This document shows, piece after piece, positions 1 to 8,817 of a stretch of DNA of 64,000 nucleotides; the stretch's first letter is position 1; each line of letters opens with the position of its first letter. The DNA lies in the NCBI RefSeq assembly GCF_003112735.1, contig NZ_BFBR01000003.1, forward strand, positions 248,001-312,000. Direction: 5' to 3'. Source of the DNA: Candidatus Phycosocius bacilliformis. Its GTDB lineage: Bacteria > Pseudomonadota > Alphaproteobacteria > Caulobacterales > Aquidulcibacteraceae. The position numbers and the translations under genes are program-made. A model generated the notes under the pieces. The model made no database searches. It was not told the origin of the DNA and worked only from the letters and a program-made list of their open reading frames with translations.

Positions 1-886
1 GGGCCATATGGGTCGGCGCGAAGAAGAATTGTGGGCGCGGCCCGGGCAGGCTGGCAGGTGTTGCTTGGCGTTCGGCATCCCAATGCGCACCACCCACGAT
101 GACCGATTGCTTCAACGCATCTCTGAGACGCTGGTGTACCCCCGCGGTGACTTTTGGATCGCCAGCAAAATCCACATAGACTGAAGCCTCTAACGGCAAT
201 TGATCCACTTGGTCGTAAGTCACGACCTGATCATAATATCCGCTGGCCGCCACAAATGGCGCCGACCGGGCCGAGGTAAGGCCAATCAATGTCAACCCGC
301 CCCGGCGCTTGAGGCAAGCATTCATCGACAAGGCCGTCTTGCTTGATGCGCTTGAGGAGATCACTGTGCCCGCCGTCCATGCGCGTTCATCGTGAATCCA
401 ATCTTCCAACAAAAAGCCAGTCATGAACAAGGGCTTGAGGAGGGCGACCCGCCCCTCTGTCTCCCCATCTTGTGGGTGGACGATGCTGTAATGATTGTAG
501 GCAGCAGCCATTTCCTGGCGATGTGCCGCCCCGTCGCGAAAGCCGTGCGGGCTAACCTTGATCGGTTCAACCTTCAAGGTACTTGCAATTGGGAAATAGC
601 CGTAAATCCGTGTACCAACGGCTAAACCCTCAACACGGGATTCCACGATTTCACCATAGCCCCACACCGGCACCCGACCCAAATCGGGCTGGCTGGCGGG
701 AAAGAAATTCCAATATTTCATGCCGTCGCCAAACATCGCATAGGTCACATTATTAGCGGTGAGGGAGAATTTCCGGACCGCGACCAAAGCCTCCCCCTCC
801 GCCAGCTCGCTTGCCGGGACGTCAGTCAGCACCATGTCGCGGAACGATTGGCGACCCATTTCGAGGACGAATTGCTTGGCGCGCAT
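1..886 (-). CDS. DUF2855 family protein, C-terminal part beyond window
   Basis: Reads leftward from an ATG at 886-884, preceded by GGGAG, and stays open for 295 codons to the window edge, so its C-terminus is missing. The protein has the look of the DUF2855 family, a distant branch of the medium-chain quinone oxidoreductase fold: YGYFPI at about residues 95-100 and SSSASSKTA at about 177-185, where a Rossmann-type segment begins. The function of this family is not established; an NAD(P)-linked reductase role is inference from fold only. It is divergent from metX with about 105 bases between the two start codons. Family assignment is from motif memory and is moderately sure. Confidence 0.75.
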   Translation of the reverse strand, partial: MRAKQFVLEMGRQSFRDMVLTDVPASELAEGEALVAVRKFSLTANNVTYAMFGDGMKYWNFFPASQPDLGRVPVWGYGEIVESRVEGLAVGTRIYGYFPIASTLKVEPIKVSPHGFRDGAAHRQEMAAAYNHYSIVHPQDGETEGRVALLKPLFMTGFLLEDWIHDERAWTAGTVISSSASSKTALSMNACLKRRGGLTLIGLTSARSAPFVAASGYYDQVVTYDQVDQLPLEASVYVDFAGDPKVTAGVHQRLRDALKQSVIVGGAHWDAERQATPASLPGPRPQFFFAPTHMA

Positions 887-991
887 GGTGGCATCTCCCT
901 GTCAATTATCAAATTGCGACCTTGCCACGACTGGAACTGCCGTACGAGGCCCCTCGACCATTTCTTAAAGTCGGTCTATCGGCTTGTCATC

Positions 992-2110
992 ATGCAGAGC
1001 GCGTTGAAAATTCTCAGACTGGACATTGGCTTGCCGCTGGATGGCGGGGGTACCCTTTCCCCGCTGGAAATCGGCTATGAAACATGGGGTGCTTTAAACG
1101 CAGCCAAGACCAATGCCATTCTGATCTGTCACGCCCTGACAGGGGACCAGTTTGTCGCCAGTCCCAATCCAGTAACGGGCCAACCTGCTTGGTGGGACAA
1201 TCTGGTGGGTCCAGGCAAAATCATTGATACTGACCGCTATTTCGTGATCTGTTCAAACGTGTTGGGCGGGTGCATGGGAACATCCGGGCCTGCTTCGATC
1301 GGACCCAATGGCACGCCCTATGGCCTTGATTTTCCTGTCATCACCATTGCCGATATGGTGCGGGCGCAAGCCGCCCTGATTGATCATTTGGGGATTGATC
1401 GTCTGTTTGCTGTGATTGGCGGGTCGATGGGCGGCATGCAGGTGCTGGAATGGATTGCAAGTCGCCCCGATCGCGTGGGTGCAGCCATGCCGATTGCTTC
1501 GGCCGCGCGCCATTCTGCCCAGAACATCGCCTTTCATGAAGTTGGACGCCAGGCGGTGATGGCGGACCCAGATTGGCAGAATGGGGCCTATCAATTGGCC
1601 GGTACCAAGCCGGTCAAGGGTCTCGCAGTGGCCCGCATGGCCGCCCACATCACCTATTTGTCAGATGCAGCTCTACATCGGAAATTTGGCCGCCGCCTCC
1701 AGAATCGCGACGAACTGACCTTCGGCTTTGATGCAGATTTTCAGATTGAAAGCTATTTGCGCTATCAGGGCAGCCGGTTTGTCGACCGGTTTGACGCCAA
1801 TTCCTACCTCTATATCACCCGGGCCATGGATTATTTCGATCTTGCCGCCGGCTTTAATGGCCGATTGAGCGATGCCTTCACCGCCTTCAAAGGGCGGGCC
1901 TGTGTGGTGAGTTTCTCTTCAGACTGGCATTACCCCCCCGCAGACAGCCGCCATATTACGCGGGCAATGATCGGGGCGGGGGTCGAGGTGTCTGCCTTTG
2001 AAGTGGAAACCGATAAAGGCCATGATGCTTTCCTGCTTGATGAGCCGCAATTTCATCAAGCCATGGCTGGCTTCCTTGAAGCCAGCGCGGCAGATCAGGG
2101 GCTGCAATGA
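992..2110 (+). CDS. metX: Homoserine O-acyltransferase (MetX)
   Basis: Acylates the hydroxyl of L-homoserine (acetyl-CoA or succinyl-CoA as donor) for methionine synthesis in the cytoplasm. The 372-residue alpha/beta hydrolase shows the nucleophile elbow GGSMGG with Ser145, Asp311 in SSDWHYPP and His344 in KGHDAFL, giving the full catalytic triad. CHALTGDQ near residue 50 is a family motif. The ATG at 992 fits the usual N-terminus; an in-frame start at 848 would run into the divergent DUF2855 gene and adds unrelated sequence. No strong ribosome binding site is visible before 992. It overlaps metW by ATGA. Whether the donor is acetyl- or succinyl-CoA cannot be told with confidence from the motif set alone. 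Confidence 0.95.
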   Translation: MQSALKILRLDIGLPLDGGGTLSPLEIGYETWGALNAAKTNAILICHALTGDQFVASPNPVTGQPAWWDNLVGPGKIIDTDRYFVICSNVLGGCMGTSGPASIGPNGTPYGLDFPVITIADMVRAQAALIDHLGIDRLFAVIGGSMGGMQVLEWIASRPDRVGAAMPIASAARHSAQNIAFHEVGRQAVMADPDWQNGAYQLAGTKPVKGLAVARMAAHITYLSDAALHRKFGRRLQNRDELTFGFDADFQIESYLRYQGSRFVDRFDANSYLYITRAMDYFDLAAGFNGRLSDAFTAFKGRACVVSFSSDWHYPPADSRHITRAMIGAGVEVSAFEVETDKGHDAFLLDEPQFHQAMAGFLEASAADQGLQ

Positions 2111-2739
2111 GCCTGCTGCCCGTCACACGCGCCGATCACGAGATCATCCTCAATGCCGTACCCGAAGGCGCGCGGGTGCTGGATGTCGGCTGTGGCGATG
2201 GTGATTTGTTGGCTCGCCTCAAGAAGGAGCGTCGGGCCATCGTGCGCGGCATGGAGTTGAGCCAGTCGGGCGTGAATGCGTGTGTGGCCAAAGGCCTGTC
2301 GGTGGTTCAAGGCGATGCCGATTTTGATTTGGCGCTTTATCCCGACAATTCCTTCGACATTGTTGTGCTCTCACGCACCATTCAGGCCACGCGACGCCCG
2401 GAAATGGTGTTGCGCCAGATGCGCCGGATCGGGGCGAAGGCTGTGGTGTCGCTGCCCAATTTCGGTTTCTGGCAGGTGCGCTTGTCGCTGCTCTTGACCG
2501 GCCGCATGCCCGTGACCCAAGGTCTGCCAGACAGCTGGCATGAGACCGAGAACCTGCATTTGTGCACATTGCTCGACTTTGATGATCTGGCCAAAGCAAA
2601 TGGCTTTACGCTGGAATCGGTCACCCGCATTGCGGCGGGCAAAGCCAGCGCCCCCTCGGTGCGCACCACGCGCTTGCTCAATTGGTTGTCAGAAGAAGCG
2701 GTGTTTGTGCTCAAACGCATCGCGGCGGATAGGCCATGA
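2107..2739 (+). CDS. metW: Methionine biosynthesis protein MetW
   Basis: A 210-residue class I methyltransferase-like protein with the SAM-binding motif [10 protein letters not shown] at residues 24-33. MetW accompanies MetX in many proteobacteria and is required with it for methionine synthesis; in some species it associates with and activates MetX. The start codon overlaps the metX stop (ATGA), so translation is probably coupled. Length and position match the family well. It is followed, again with an ATGA overlap, by ccmA, an unusual partner. Confidence 0.94.
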   Translation: MSLLPVTRADHEIILNAVPEGARVLDVGCGDGDLLARLKKERRAIVRGMELSQSGVNACVAKGLSVVQGDADFDLALYPDNSFDIVVLSRTIQATRRPEMVLRQMRRIGAKAVVSLPNFGFWQVRLSLLLTGRMPVTQGLPDSWHETENLHLCTLLDFDDLAKANGFTLESVTRIAAGKASAPSVRTTRLLNWLSEEAVFVLKRIAADRP

Positions 2740-3380
2740 CGGGGCGGCATAATGTCAGCCTCTGTGTGCGCGGCCTCACCCTGCAGCGCGGCTTTCGCCG
2801 TCTTGTCAGCGACCTCAACTTGGTCTGTTCACCCGGCGATATTGTGGCCTTGCAAGGCCCCAATGGTAGCGGCAAGACCACATTGCTGCGTGCCATCGCA
2901 GGCTTTCATACCCCCGCCGGCGGCAGCGTGGCGTTTGAGGCCGAACACGGCCCCGAGATTGAGGAAGTCGGCGAAGTCGCCTCTTTCCTTGGCCATCAGG
3001 ACCCGATTAAGGCGGGCGAAAAGCTGATAGATCAGCTGATATTCTGGGCTGATGTGCGCGGTGCGCGACGTGACAGCGTTTCAGAAATTCTCGACCGTGT
3101 CGGCCTGTCTCGTCAGACGGGCCTACAAGGTGGTGTCTTGTCGGCAGGGCAACGCAAACGCGCCTCTCTTGCCCGCCTCCTCCTCGAAGACCGCGCGGTC
3201 TGGCTGCTCGACGAACCAGCGTCCCCGCTTGACCAGGAAGGTCGAGCCCTGCTTGGCAATCTATTGGATGCGCATTCCCGCCGTGGGGGTATCATTCTGG
3301 CAGCGGTGCATGACCCGTTGCCGGGCGTCACAGCCCGCACCTTAGCCCTCGGCACAGCCGAAAGCGGGGTGGTGCCATGA
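2736..3380 (+). CDS. ccmA: Heme exporter ATP-binding protein CcmA
   Basis: The ATPase of the CcmABCD complex, which releases holo-CcmE heme chaperone during c-type cytochrome maturation at the inner membrane. The 214-residue protein has Walker A GPNGSGKT at 41-48, the ABC signature LSAGQ at 135-139 and Walker B ending LLDEP near 157. It overlaps both metW (ATGA) and ccmB (ATGA), so the four genes metX-metW-ccmA-ccmB look like one operon. The rest of the complex, ccmC and ccmD, lies about 25 kb away in this window. Confidence 0.94.
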   Translation: MTGRHNVSLCVRGLTLQRGFRRLVSDLNLVCSPGDIVALQGPNGSGKTTLLRAIAGFHTPAGGSVAFEAEHGPEIEEVGEVASFLGHQDPIKAGEKLIDQLIFWADVRGARRDSVSEILDRVGLSRQTGLQGGVLSAGQRKRASLARLLLEDRAVWLLDEPASPLDQEGRALLGNLLDAHSRRGGIILAAVHDPLPGVTARTLALGTAESGVVP

Positions 3381-4054
3381 GCCTGTTACGCGCCTGTTCG
3401 GCCATCATCGGCCGCGAAGTCCGGCTCGGCTGGGGTTCTGGCGGAGGGGCGCTTTTGTCCGCCAGCTTCTTTGCCGGGTCGATCATGGTGGCCCCCTTTG
3501 CACTTGGCCCAGCGCCGGACACTTTGGGCAAGATCGGGCCGGGCTATTTGTGGCTGGCATTGACCTTGGCGACGTTGGTGTCCCTGGAACGCTTGTTTCA
3601 AGCTGATCTGGAAGATGGCACGCTGGATCAAATGCTGCTCTCACCCCTGCCGGCAAGCGTGCAGACCTTATGCAAAATCCTGGGCCAATGGCTGGCTGTC
3701 AGCCTGCCCTTGCTTGTGGTCAGCCCCATTGCCGCGCTTCTGGTTCGGGTTAAGCCTGAATTGATCCTTCCAATCTGTTTGCAATTAGGCGTGGGCAGTC
3801 TGGGCTTGTTCCTGATTGGCGCGATTGGGGCGGCATTGGGTGCAAGCGTAAGGCGCGGTGGGCTTTTGGTCGCCTTGATTGTTCTGCCTCTTTATGCCCC
3901 CAGCGTGATTTTTGGCGCGAGTGCCGCCGCAGAACTTGCCAGTGGCGGACCGTTCTGGAGCCAAGCATTTTTATTCCTCTGTGCATTGGTGCTCGCCGCT
4001 CTTGCCTTCGCCCCGCTAGCGGCTTCGGCCTCAGTACGCCTGCATGTGGATTAA
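3377..4054 (+). CDS. ccmB: Heme exporter membrane protein CcmB
   Basis: Inner-membrane subunit paired with CcmA in system I cytochrome c maturation. It is 225 residues, with about six hydrophobic segments and the family features EDGTLDQMLLSPLP near residue 76 and a Gly/Ala-rich segment at 140-165. It overlaps ccmA by ATGA. Downstream, between its stop codon and the convergent thioredoxin gene, lies a structured repeat element rather than a simple terminator. Confidence 0.94.
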   Translation: MSLLRACSAIIGREVRLGWGSGGGALLSASFFAGSIMVAPFALGPAPDTLGKIGPGYLWLALTLATLVSLERLFQADLEDGTLDQMLLSPLPASVQTLCKILGQWLAVSLPLLVVSPIAALLVRVKPELILPICLQLGVGSLGLFLIGAIGAALGASVRRGGLLVALIVLPLYAPSVIFGASAAAELASGGPFWSQAFLFLCALVLAALAFAPLAASASVRLHVD

Positions 4055-4082
4055 GCTCGGGCAATTAGTGGTGACAGCGGTG

Positions 4083-4330
4083 TGGGTGTGTATTTCCACT
4101 TGGAACCGCTTTGGTGAAAGCCATGTTTCACCAAAACGTATGGTCGAGTTTGAGCGCGACATCTGGGTCGTCAAGTGTCGGTTTTCTCTGAAAACCGATC
4201 GCATCGCGACGCAGCAAAGCTGCGCACTTGACCACCCCGATGTCGCAAGAACAATTGAGTTTGCGGTTTGGTGACCAGATTGGGCACCAAAGCGCTTCCA
4301 GACAAAAATCTTCTCAAAACGATGTCATCC
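4083..4330. repeat. Structured intergenic repeat, copy A
   Basis: About 240 bases that are roughly 90% identical by eye to 48951-49190. Visible stems: TTTGGTGAAA (4110-4119) with TTTCACCAAA; TCGGTTTTC with GAAAACCGA around a three-base loop; CGCAGC-AAA-GCTGCG; and a long outer stem in which GCGACATCTGGGTCGTCAAG (within 4157-4178) pairs with the segment ending in GTCGC near 4247. The ends, CTTGGAACCGCTTTGGTG (4099-4116) and CACCAAAGCGCTTCCAG (4285-4301), are near-inverted copies of each other. It sits between the convergent ccmB and thioredoxin genes and holds no credible ORF. It could be a MITE-like element or a structured RNA; neither is shown. Confidence 0.85.
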
Positions 4331-4339
4331 CCGGCGAGC
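4324..4339. repeat. Truncated start of the GTCATCC palindromic unit
   Basis: Directly after copy A comes AACGATGTCATCCCC, the same sequence that starts the complete palindromic units at 48602 and that, as a variant, follows copy B at 49192. Here only about 16 bases remain before the sequence diverges, so this is a remnant of the unit. Confidence 0.6.
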
Positions 4340-4375
4340 AATGGCCAATTCACCCCTGCAGTCACCAACCAATGT

Positions 4376-5002
4376 CTAGTCAGCCATTGCAGCTTGGATC
4401 AGGGCGCGTGCTTCGGGGCTGTTCCAGTCGGCTTCCCCGGCCAGACGGGCAAGCTCTTTACCGTCGCGGTCATAGAGGATGGAGGTGGGAAAGCCGCGTG
4501 CTTTGAGGGGGTAGACAATCGCCATTTTGGGGTCGTGATAAAAGGCCAGACTGCCCTTCCCGAGCTCGGCCAATTCCTGCTTGGCTTTCGCTGCATCCTT
4601 CTCACGGTCGACACTGATGGCGACCACCTTGAAGTCCTGATCTCCCATCGCCCGTTGAAGGCCTGCCAGTGTCGGCATCTCGGTCACACAGGGCGCGCAC
4701 CAAGTCGCCCACAGATTGACCAACACGACTTTACCGTGAAAGGCACTCAATTGGGTGGGGGTACCATCTGGGCCCGCAAAACTGTTGGGTGGCTGGGGCA
4801 CCGGGTCTTTTGCGATCTCCAGACCCTTCAAGGGGCCAGCTGCAAAGGCAGCCAGATCCCTGCCACCGTGAGAGATTGGCACGATCCGATAAAGCCCGTA
4901 AAGAAGCACCCCGATCAGCAGGATACCCAACAGGACCCATTGCGCCTTCTTGGGCTTTGCTGAGACCAGATTGTCTTTGCCCGCAGGTTGCTCGTCACTC
5001 AT
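4376..5002 (-). CDS. TlpA-family membrane-anchored thioredoxin
   Basis: A 208-residue thiol-disulfide protein: cytoplasmic N-terminus, one membrane segment at about 21-38, then a periplasmic thioredoxin fold with WCAPC at 101-105 after VVLVNLWAT. Proteins of this type reduce periplasmic disulfides, for instance in apocytochromes c or copper-site proteins. The start at 5002 (MSDEQPAG) has GAGGAC upstream and is preferred to an upstream in-frame start at 5131 that would overlap the divergent argH. It lies next to ccmB but points the opposite way; a separate CcmG is present at 29624, so this is a second, distinct thioredoxin. Confidence 0.88.
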   Translation of the reverse strand: MSDEQPAGKDNLVSAKPKKAQWVLLGILLIGVLLYGLYRIVPISHGGRDLAAFAAGPLKGLEIAKDPVPQPPNSFAGPDGTPTQLSAFHGKVVLVNLWATWCAPCVTEMPTLAGLQRAMGDQDFKVVAISVDREKDAAKAKQELAELGKGSLAFYHDPKMAIVYPLKARGFPTSILYDRDGKELARLAGEADWNSPEARALIQAAMAD

Positions 5003-5069
5003 GTCGTCCTCAGATTCCTCTCGCCCATCCACCCAGACCAACGGCCAAGACCAGTCCAAAGGCCAATCT

Positions 5070-6449
5070 ATGTGGGGTGGTCGCTTTGCAGCCAGCCCGG
5101 ATGAGACCATGAAGGCGATCAATGCCTCCATTGATGTTGATCAACGTATGTGGCGCGAGGATATCGCTGGGTCAAAGGCCCATGCTGCAATGTTGACCGC
5201 CCAAGGCATTCTTACGCAGGAAGATGGCGCCGCGATACAAAGGGGACTGGACGAGATTGCAGCAGAAATCGCTGCGGGGGCTTTTCCTTTTTCGATCGAT
5301 CTGGAAGACATCCACCTCAATATCGAAGCGCGCTTGACCGAGCGGATTGGCGAGGCTGGCAAACGCCTGCACACGGGCCGGTCACGCAATGATCAAGTGG
5401 CAACCGATTTCCGCCTGTGGGTTCGCCGGTCCCTGACCGAAGCCGATGAGGCCCTTTTAGGCTTGATGCGCATTCTGGTTTTGCAGGCAGATGCCCATGC
5501 TGATTGGATCATGCCGGGCTTTACCCATTTGCAGACGGCCCAACCCGTCACGCTGGGCCACCATCTTTTGGCCTATGTCGAGATGTTTGCCCGCGACCGC
5601 GACCGTCTGCAGGCCACTTTTGCCCATGCCGATGCCTGCCCACTTGGCTCGGCGGCACTGGCGGGCACACCTTATCCGATTGATCGGCAGGCAACAGCAA
5701 CCGCACTGGGCTTTTCCCGGCCGATGGCCAATTCTTTGGACGGGGTTGCCAGCCGCGATTTTGCCATGGAGGCCCTCAATAGCTTGGCCATCGGGGCGGT
5801 GCATCTGTCGCGTCTGGCCGAAGAAATCGTGTTATGGACCTCATCACACTTCCGGTTTGCCCGCCTGTCAGATGGCTGGTCGACTGGCTCGTCCATCATG
5901 CCACAAAAGCGCAACCCCGATGCCGCTGAACTGATCCGCGCCAAGGCTGCCCGCATTGCGGCCAATGCGCAGAGCCTGATGATGATCGTCAAAGCCCTGC
6001 CCTTGACCTATGCCAAGGATTTGCAAGACGACAAGGCGCTGACGTTTGAAGCTTTTGACGCGTTCCTGTTAAGCGTCGGGGCCATGGCAGGCATGATGAG
6101 CACCATCCAGTTTGACCGGGGCAATCTGCGCCAGGCCGCGACATTTGGCTATTCCACCGCCACCGATTTGGCTGACTGGCTGGTGACCCACCTCAACATG
6201 CCATTCCGCGAGGCCCACCATGTCACAGGTGCGGTGGTGAAGGCTGCTGAGGCACATGGTGTGGCAGAATTATGCGATCTGCCCCTGTCTGTGTTTCAAG
6301 CCATCGAGCCACGGATCACCGCTGCGGTCATCCCGCTGCTCTCGGTGGAAGCCTCGGTCGCAGCGCGCGCATCCTATGGCGGCACCGCCCCCGAACGGGT
6401 GCGGGAAAACGTGGCCCGCCTGCGCGACGAATTGGGTCTGAAGGCTTAG
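5070..6449 (+). CDS. argH: Argininosuccinate lyase
   Basis: Cleaves argininosuccinate to arginine and fumarate, the last step of arginine synthesis. With the ATG at 5070 ([11 protein letters not shown] nearby) it is 459 residues, the usual size. The fumarase/lyase superfamily loop [12 protein letters not shown] is at 273-284, including the catalytic serine, and the N-terminal HTGRSRNDQ motif that binds substrate is present. An in-frame ATG at 5001 would add a Ser/Gln-rich leader and overlap the thioredoxin start codon; this cannot be excluded. Followed by lptM and lysA. Confidence 0.95.
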   Translation: MWGGRFAASPDETMKAINASIDVDQRMWREDIAGSKAHAAMLTAQGILTQEDGAAIQRGLDEIAAEIAAGAFPFSIDLEDIHLNIEARLTERIGEAGKRLHTGRSRNDQVATDFRLWVRRSLTEADEALLGLMRILVLQADAHADWIMPGFTHLQTAQPVTLGHHLLAYVEMFARDRDRLQATFAHADACPLGSAALAGTPYPIDRQATATALGFSRPMANSLDGVASRDFAMEALNSLAIGAVHLSRLAEEIVLWTSSHFRFARLSDGWSTGSSIMPQKRNPDAAELIRAKAARIAANAQSLMMIVKALPLTYAKDLQDDKALTFEAFDAFLLSVGAMAGMMSTIQFDRGNLRQAATFGYSTATDLADWLVTHLNMPFREAHHVTGAVVKAAEAHGVAELCDLPLSVFQAIEPRITAAVIPLLSVEASVAARASYGGTAPERVRENVARLRDELGLKA

Positions 6450-6539
6450 GTGCGGTCTGCAGGCGGGCGCTTTGCGTCAGCTGTTGTTTCGCACTATAGG
6501 TAAGCCATCTCCCCGCTTGATGAGGGTCATAAGACACCC

Positions 6540-6764
6540 ATGAACATCCGCCTTGTCATCGCCTTTGCCTGCTTTGGGCTTGTCAGCGCTTGTGGTATCC
6601 GTGGCCCGCTGGAGCCTGCCGCCCCAATGTGGGGGCCAGATCGTGCGGCTTATGAAGCCGAACAGGCCCGCAAAGCCGAAGAAGCGCGCCAGAAAAAAGC
6701 TGAAGAAGACGCTGCCAAGCAAGCAGAGACCGCCCCTGCCGCACCGACCCGTCCGCCCCAATAA
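6540..6764 (+). CDS. lptM: LptM-like small lipoprotein
   Basis: A 74-residue protein with a signal peptide ending in the lipobox LVSAC (Cys18), then GIRGPLEPP-like sequence and a charged Ala/Glu/Lys-rich tail (about residues 40-65) likely to be helical. The CG-(I/Q)-(R/K)GPL pattern after the lipobox is that of LptM (YifL), which assists maturation of the LptD-LptE LPS translocon at the outer membrane. It lies just before lysA, as LptM-type genes do in many proteobacteria. Function is by family resemblance. Confidence 0.8.
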   Translation: MNIRLVIAFACFGLVSACGIRGPLEPAAPMWGPDRAAYEAEQARKAEEARQKKAEEDAAKQAETAPAAPTRPPQ

Positions 6765-6769
6765 TTCCG

Positions 6770-8053
6770 ATGCGCTTCTTCGACTATCGCGATGGGGCCC
6801 TCTATGCCGAAGACGTGCCGCTGGCCGTCATTGCCGAAGCGGTCGGCACGCCCGTTTACGTCTATTCGCGCGCGACATTGGAACATCATTACAAGGTGTT
6901 CAAAGCGGCCTTGGGCGACCTCAAAGTCCACATTTGCTATGCGGTAAAGGCCAATACCAATCGGGCAGTGATCGCCACTTTGGCCGCCCTCGGGGCTGGA
7001 GCTGATACGGTTTCTGAAGGCGAAATTCGCCGCGCCCTGCATGCAGGCGTGCCCGCGGACGGAATTGTGTTTGCCGGGGTCGGCAAGACCGATGCCGAAT
7101 TGGCCTATGCCATTTCAGTCGGGGTGCGCCAAATCAATATTGAAAGCGCGAGCGAGCTTGCGAGGATCAGCAGACTGGCCAGTGCGCAAGGTAAAGTCCA
7201 GAAAGTCTGCATCCGGGTCAATCCCGATGTGGGAGCTGGTGGTCACGCAAAAATCACCACTGGCAAAGCCGACAATAAGTTCGGCGTCAGCTTTGATCTG
7301 GCCGAGGCGCTCTATGCCGAGGCCAACGAGCTGACCGGTGTTGAACCTGTCGGTCTGTCGGTTCACATCGGCAGCCAAATCATCGACTTCACGCCGATGG
7401 AGCAGGCCTACCGCAAGCTGGTTGCCTGTGTTGGCCGATTGCGCGCCCGCGGGCTGACGGTCACGCGTCTGGATCTGGGCGGCGGGCTGGCGGCCACTTA
7501 TGATGAGACGGTGAGTGGGCCAGATTTGGTCGCTTATGGGGCCATGGTGCGCAATGTGGTCGGCGATCTTGATATTGAACTGGAGTTTGAGCCCGGACGG
7601 ATGATTGCGGCCAATGCCGGGGTGCTGCTGACCCGTGCCATCGTCACCAAAGACAATGGCGGCAAAGCCTTTTTGGTGGTGGATGCGGCCATGAACGACC
7701 TGATCCGGCCCGCACTTTATGAAGCCTATCATCAGATGTTGCCCGTCCGGCAAGCGGTTGATCACGACAATCTTGCCCCGCTGGATGTGGTGGGCCCGGT
7801 GTGCGAAACCGGCGACACATTTGCCGAACAGCGTCCCATGCCCGCCATTGGCGAAGGGGATTTGATCGCTTTCATGAGCACCGGGGCTTACGGATTTGCC
7901 ATGGCTTCGACCTATAATTCCCGCCCCTTGGCTGCCGAGGTCATGGTCAGCGGCGATCAATGGCAAGTCGTGCGGCCGCGTCAAACTTATGAGGAGATGT
8001 TCGGCATGGAGACCTTGCCGGATTGGCTGGGACCTCAGGCAGAAAAGGCATAG
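6770..8053 (+). CDS. lysA: Diaminopimelate decarboxylase
   Basis: Converts meso-diaminopimelate to L-lysine and CO2 with pyridoxal phosphate. The 427-residue protein is of fold type III: CYAVKANTN places the PLP lysine at K60, the glycine-rich phosphate loop LGGGLA is near residue 242, EPGR follows near 278, and GPVCETGD puts the active-site Cys at 345. Length is normal. It starts five bases after lptM and is followed immediately by the yciB-like gene. Confidence 0.96.
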   Translation: MRFFDYRDGALYAEDVPLAVIAEAVGTPVYVYSRATLEHHYKVFKAALGDLKVHICYAVKANTNRAVIATLAALGAGADTVSEGEIRRALHAGVPADGIVFAGVGKTDAELAYAISVGVRQINIESASELARISRLASAQGKVQKVCIRVNPDVGAGGHAKITTGKADNKFGVSFDLAEALYAEANELTGVEPVGLSVHIGSQIIDFTPMEQAYRKLVACVGRLRARGLTVTRLDLGGGLAATYDETVSGPDLVAYGAMVRNVVGDLDIELEFEPGRMIAANAGVLLTRAIVTKDNGGKAFLVVDAAMNDLIRPALYEAYHQMLPVRQAVDHDNLAPLDVVGPVCETGDTFAEQRPMPAIGEGDLIAFMSTGAYGFAMASTYNSRPLAAEVMVSGDQWQVVRPRQTYEEMFGMETLPDWLGPQAEKA

Positions 8054-8055
8054 AC

Positions 8056-8742
8056 ATGAGTGAGAATAGCCCCGTCGTCACCCCATCTAAGCCACCTCAA
8101 GGCGGGGCTAGTTGGGTGCGCTTGGTCAGCGATTTAGGCCCAGCGGCGGTTTTCTTTTTCTCCTATCAATGGGCCGAGAAGCACGGCGTACCTTCTGCAT
8201 TGGCCGATCTGACAGGCAGCCAAGCCGTACTGTTTGCGACACTGGTGTTCATTCCTGCCGCAGTGGCAGGTTTTGCCTTTTCATACTGGAAAGAACGCAC
8301 CGTCAGCCCAATGGGCCTGTTCACTTTTGTGATGATTGGGGTTTTCTCTGGCCTCGCGCTTTGGCTCAAGAATGACATTTTCATCAAGATGCGGCCCACC
8401 TTGGTCTATTCGCTGATTGGTCTCATTCTTTTGGGCTCGGTTGCCTTCAAGCGTAATGTCCTCAAAGCGCTGTTTTCGGGTGCCTTACATATGCCGGAGG
8501 CTGTCTGGCGTGGCCTGACCCTGCGTGCGGGTCTGATGTATGTCAGCCTTGCTGTCATCAATGAAGTGGTGTGGCGAACACAACCGCTCCAGACTTGGGT
8601 GACCTATAATACCTGGGGTGATATGGCGATTAACATGATCTTCTGGATCGTCAATTTTGCTTTCATTGCCAAATATTTGACCGATCCAGAGGGCAATCCC
8701 TTGCTCGATCCGGCAGACAAGAGCCCGGACAAGGAGACGTGA
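8056..8742 (+). CDS. YciB-family inner membrane protein (septation protein A family)
   Basis: A 228-residue membrane protein with about five to six hydrophobic segments. The sequence order LGPAAVFFFSYQWAEKHG (near residue 23), a KNDIFIKMRPT loop near residue 108 and WRTQPLQTWVTYNTWG (near 174) matches the YciB/IspZ family, which in enterobacteria has been linked to cell envelope synthesis and division. The start at 8056 lies two bases after the lysA stop, and an upstream in-frame codon inside lysA is ignored. Assignment to the family is good; the cellular role in this organism is not known. Confidence 0.88.
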   Translation: MSENSPVVTPSKPPQGGASWVRLVSDLGPAAVFFFSYQWAEKHGVPSALADLTGSQAVLFATLVFIPAAVAGFAFSYWKERTVSPMGLFTFVMIGVFSGLALWLKNDIFIKMRPTLVYSLIGLILLGSVAFKRNVLKALFSGALHMPEAVWRGLTLRAGLMYVSLAVINEVVWRTQPLQTWVTYNTWGDMAINMIFWIVNFAFIAKYLTDPEGNPLLDPADKSPDKET

Positions 8743-8817
8743 AGGGATTGTAACCTCGCCCCATCTTGACCTTCTCGGTCGTTCACGGTTTCACAGACCC
8801 CATCTGGGAGGGATTTC

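Noticed and set aside
848-991. Upstream extension of the metX reading frame
   Set aside because: It overlaps the start of the divergent DUF2855 gene and encodes sequence without family likeness; ATG 992 gives a normal MetX length.
887-991. Possible SAM riboswitch before metX
   Set aside because: Examined for the SAM-II type pattern; only weak unconnected hairpins such as CGAC...GTCG were seen, not the conserved loop sequence.
4268-4963. Long plus-strand frame opposite the thioredoxin gene
   Set aside because: It is the reverse-strand shadow of the thioredoxin coding sequence, whose own domain motif is clear.
5001-5069. argH starting at ATG 5001
   Set aside because: It would overlap the thioredoxin start codon and leave no promoter room; ATG 5070 gives the standard MWGGRF start, although the alternative is not fully excluded.
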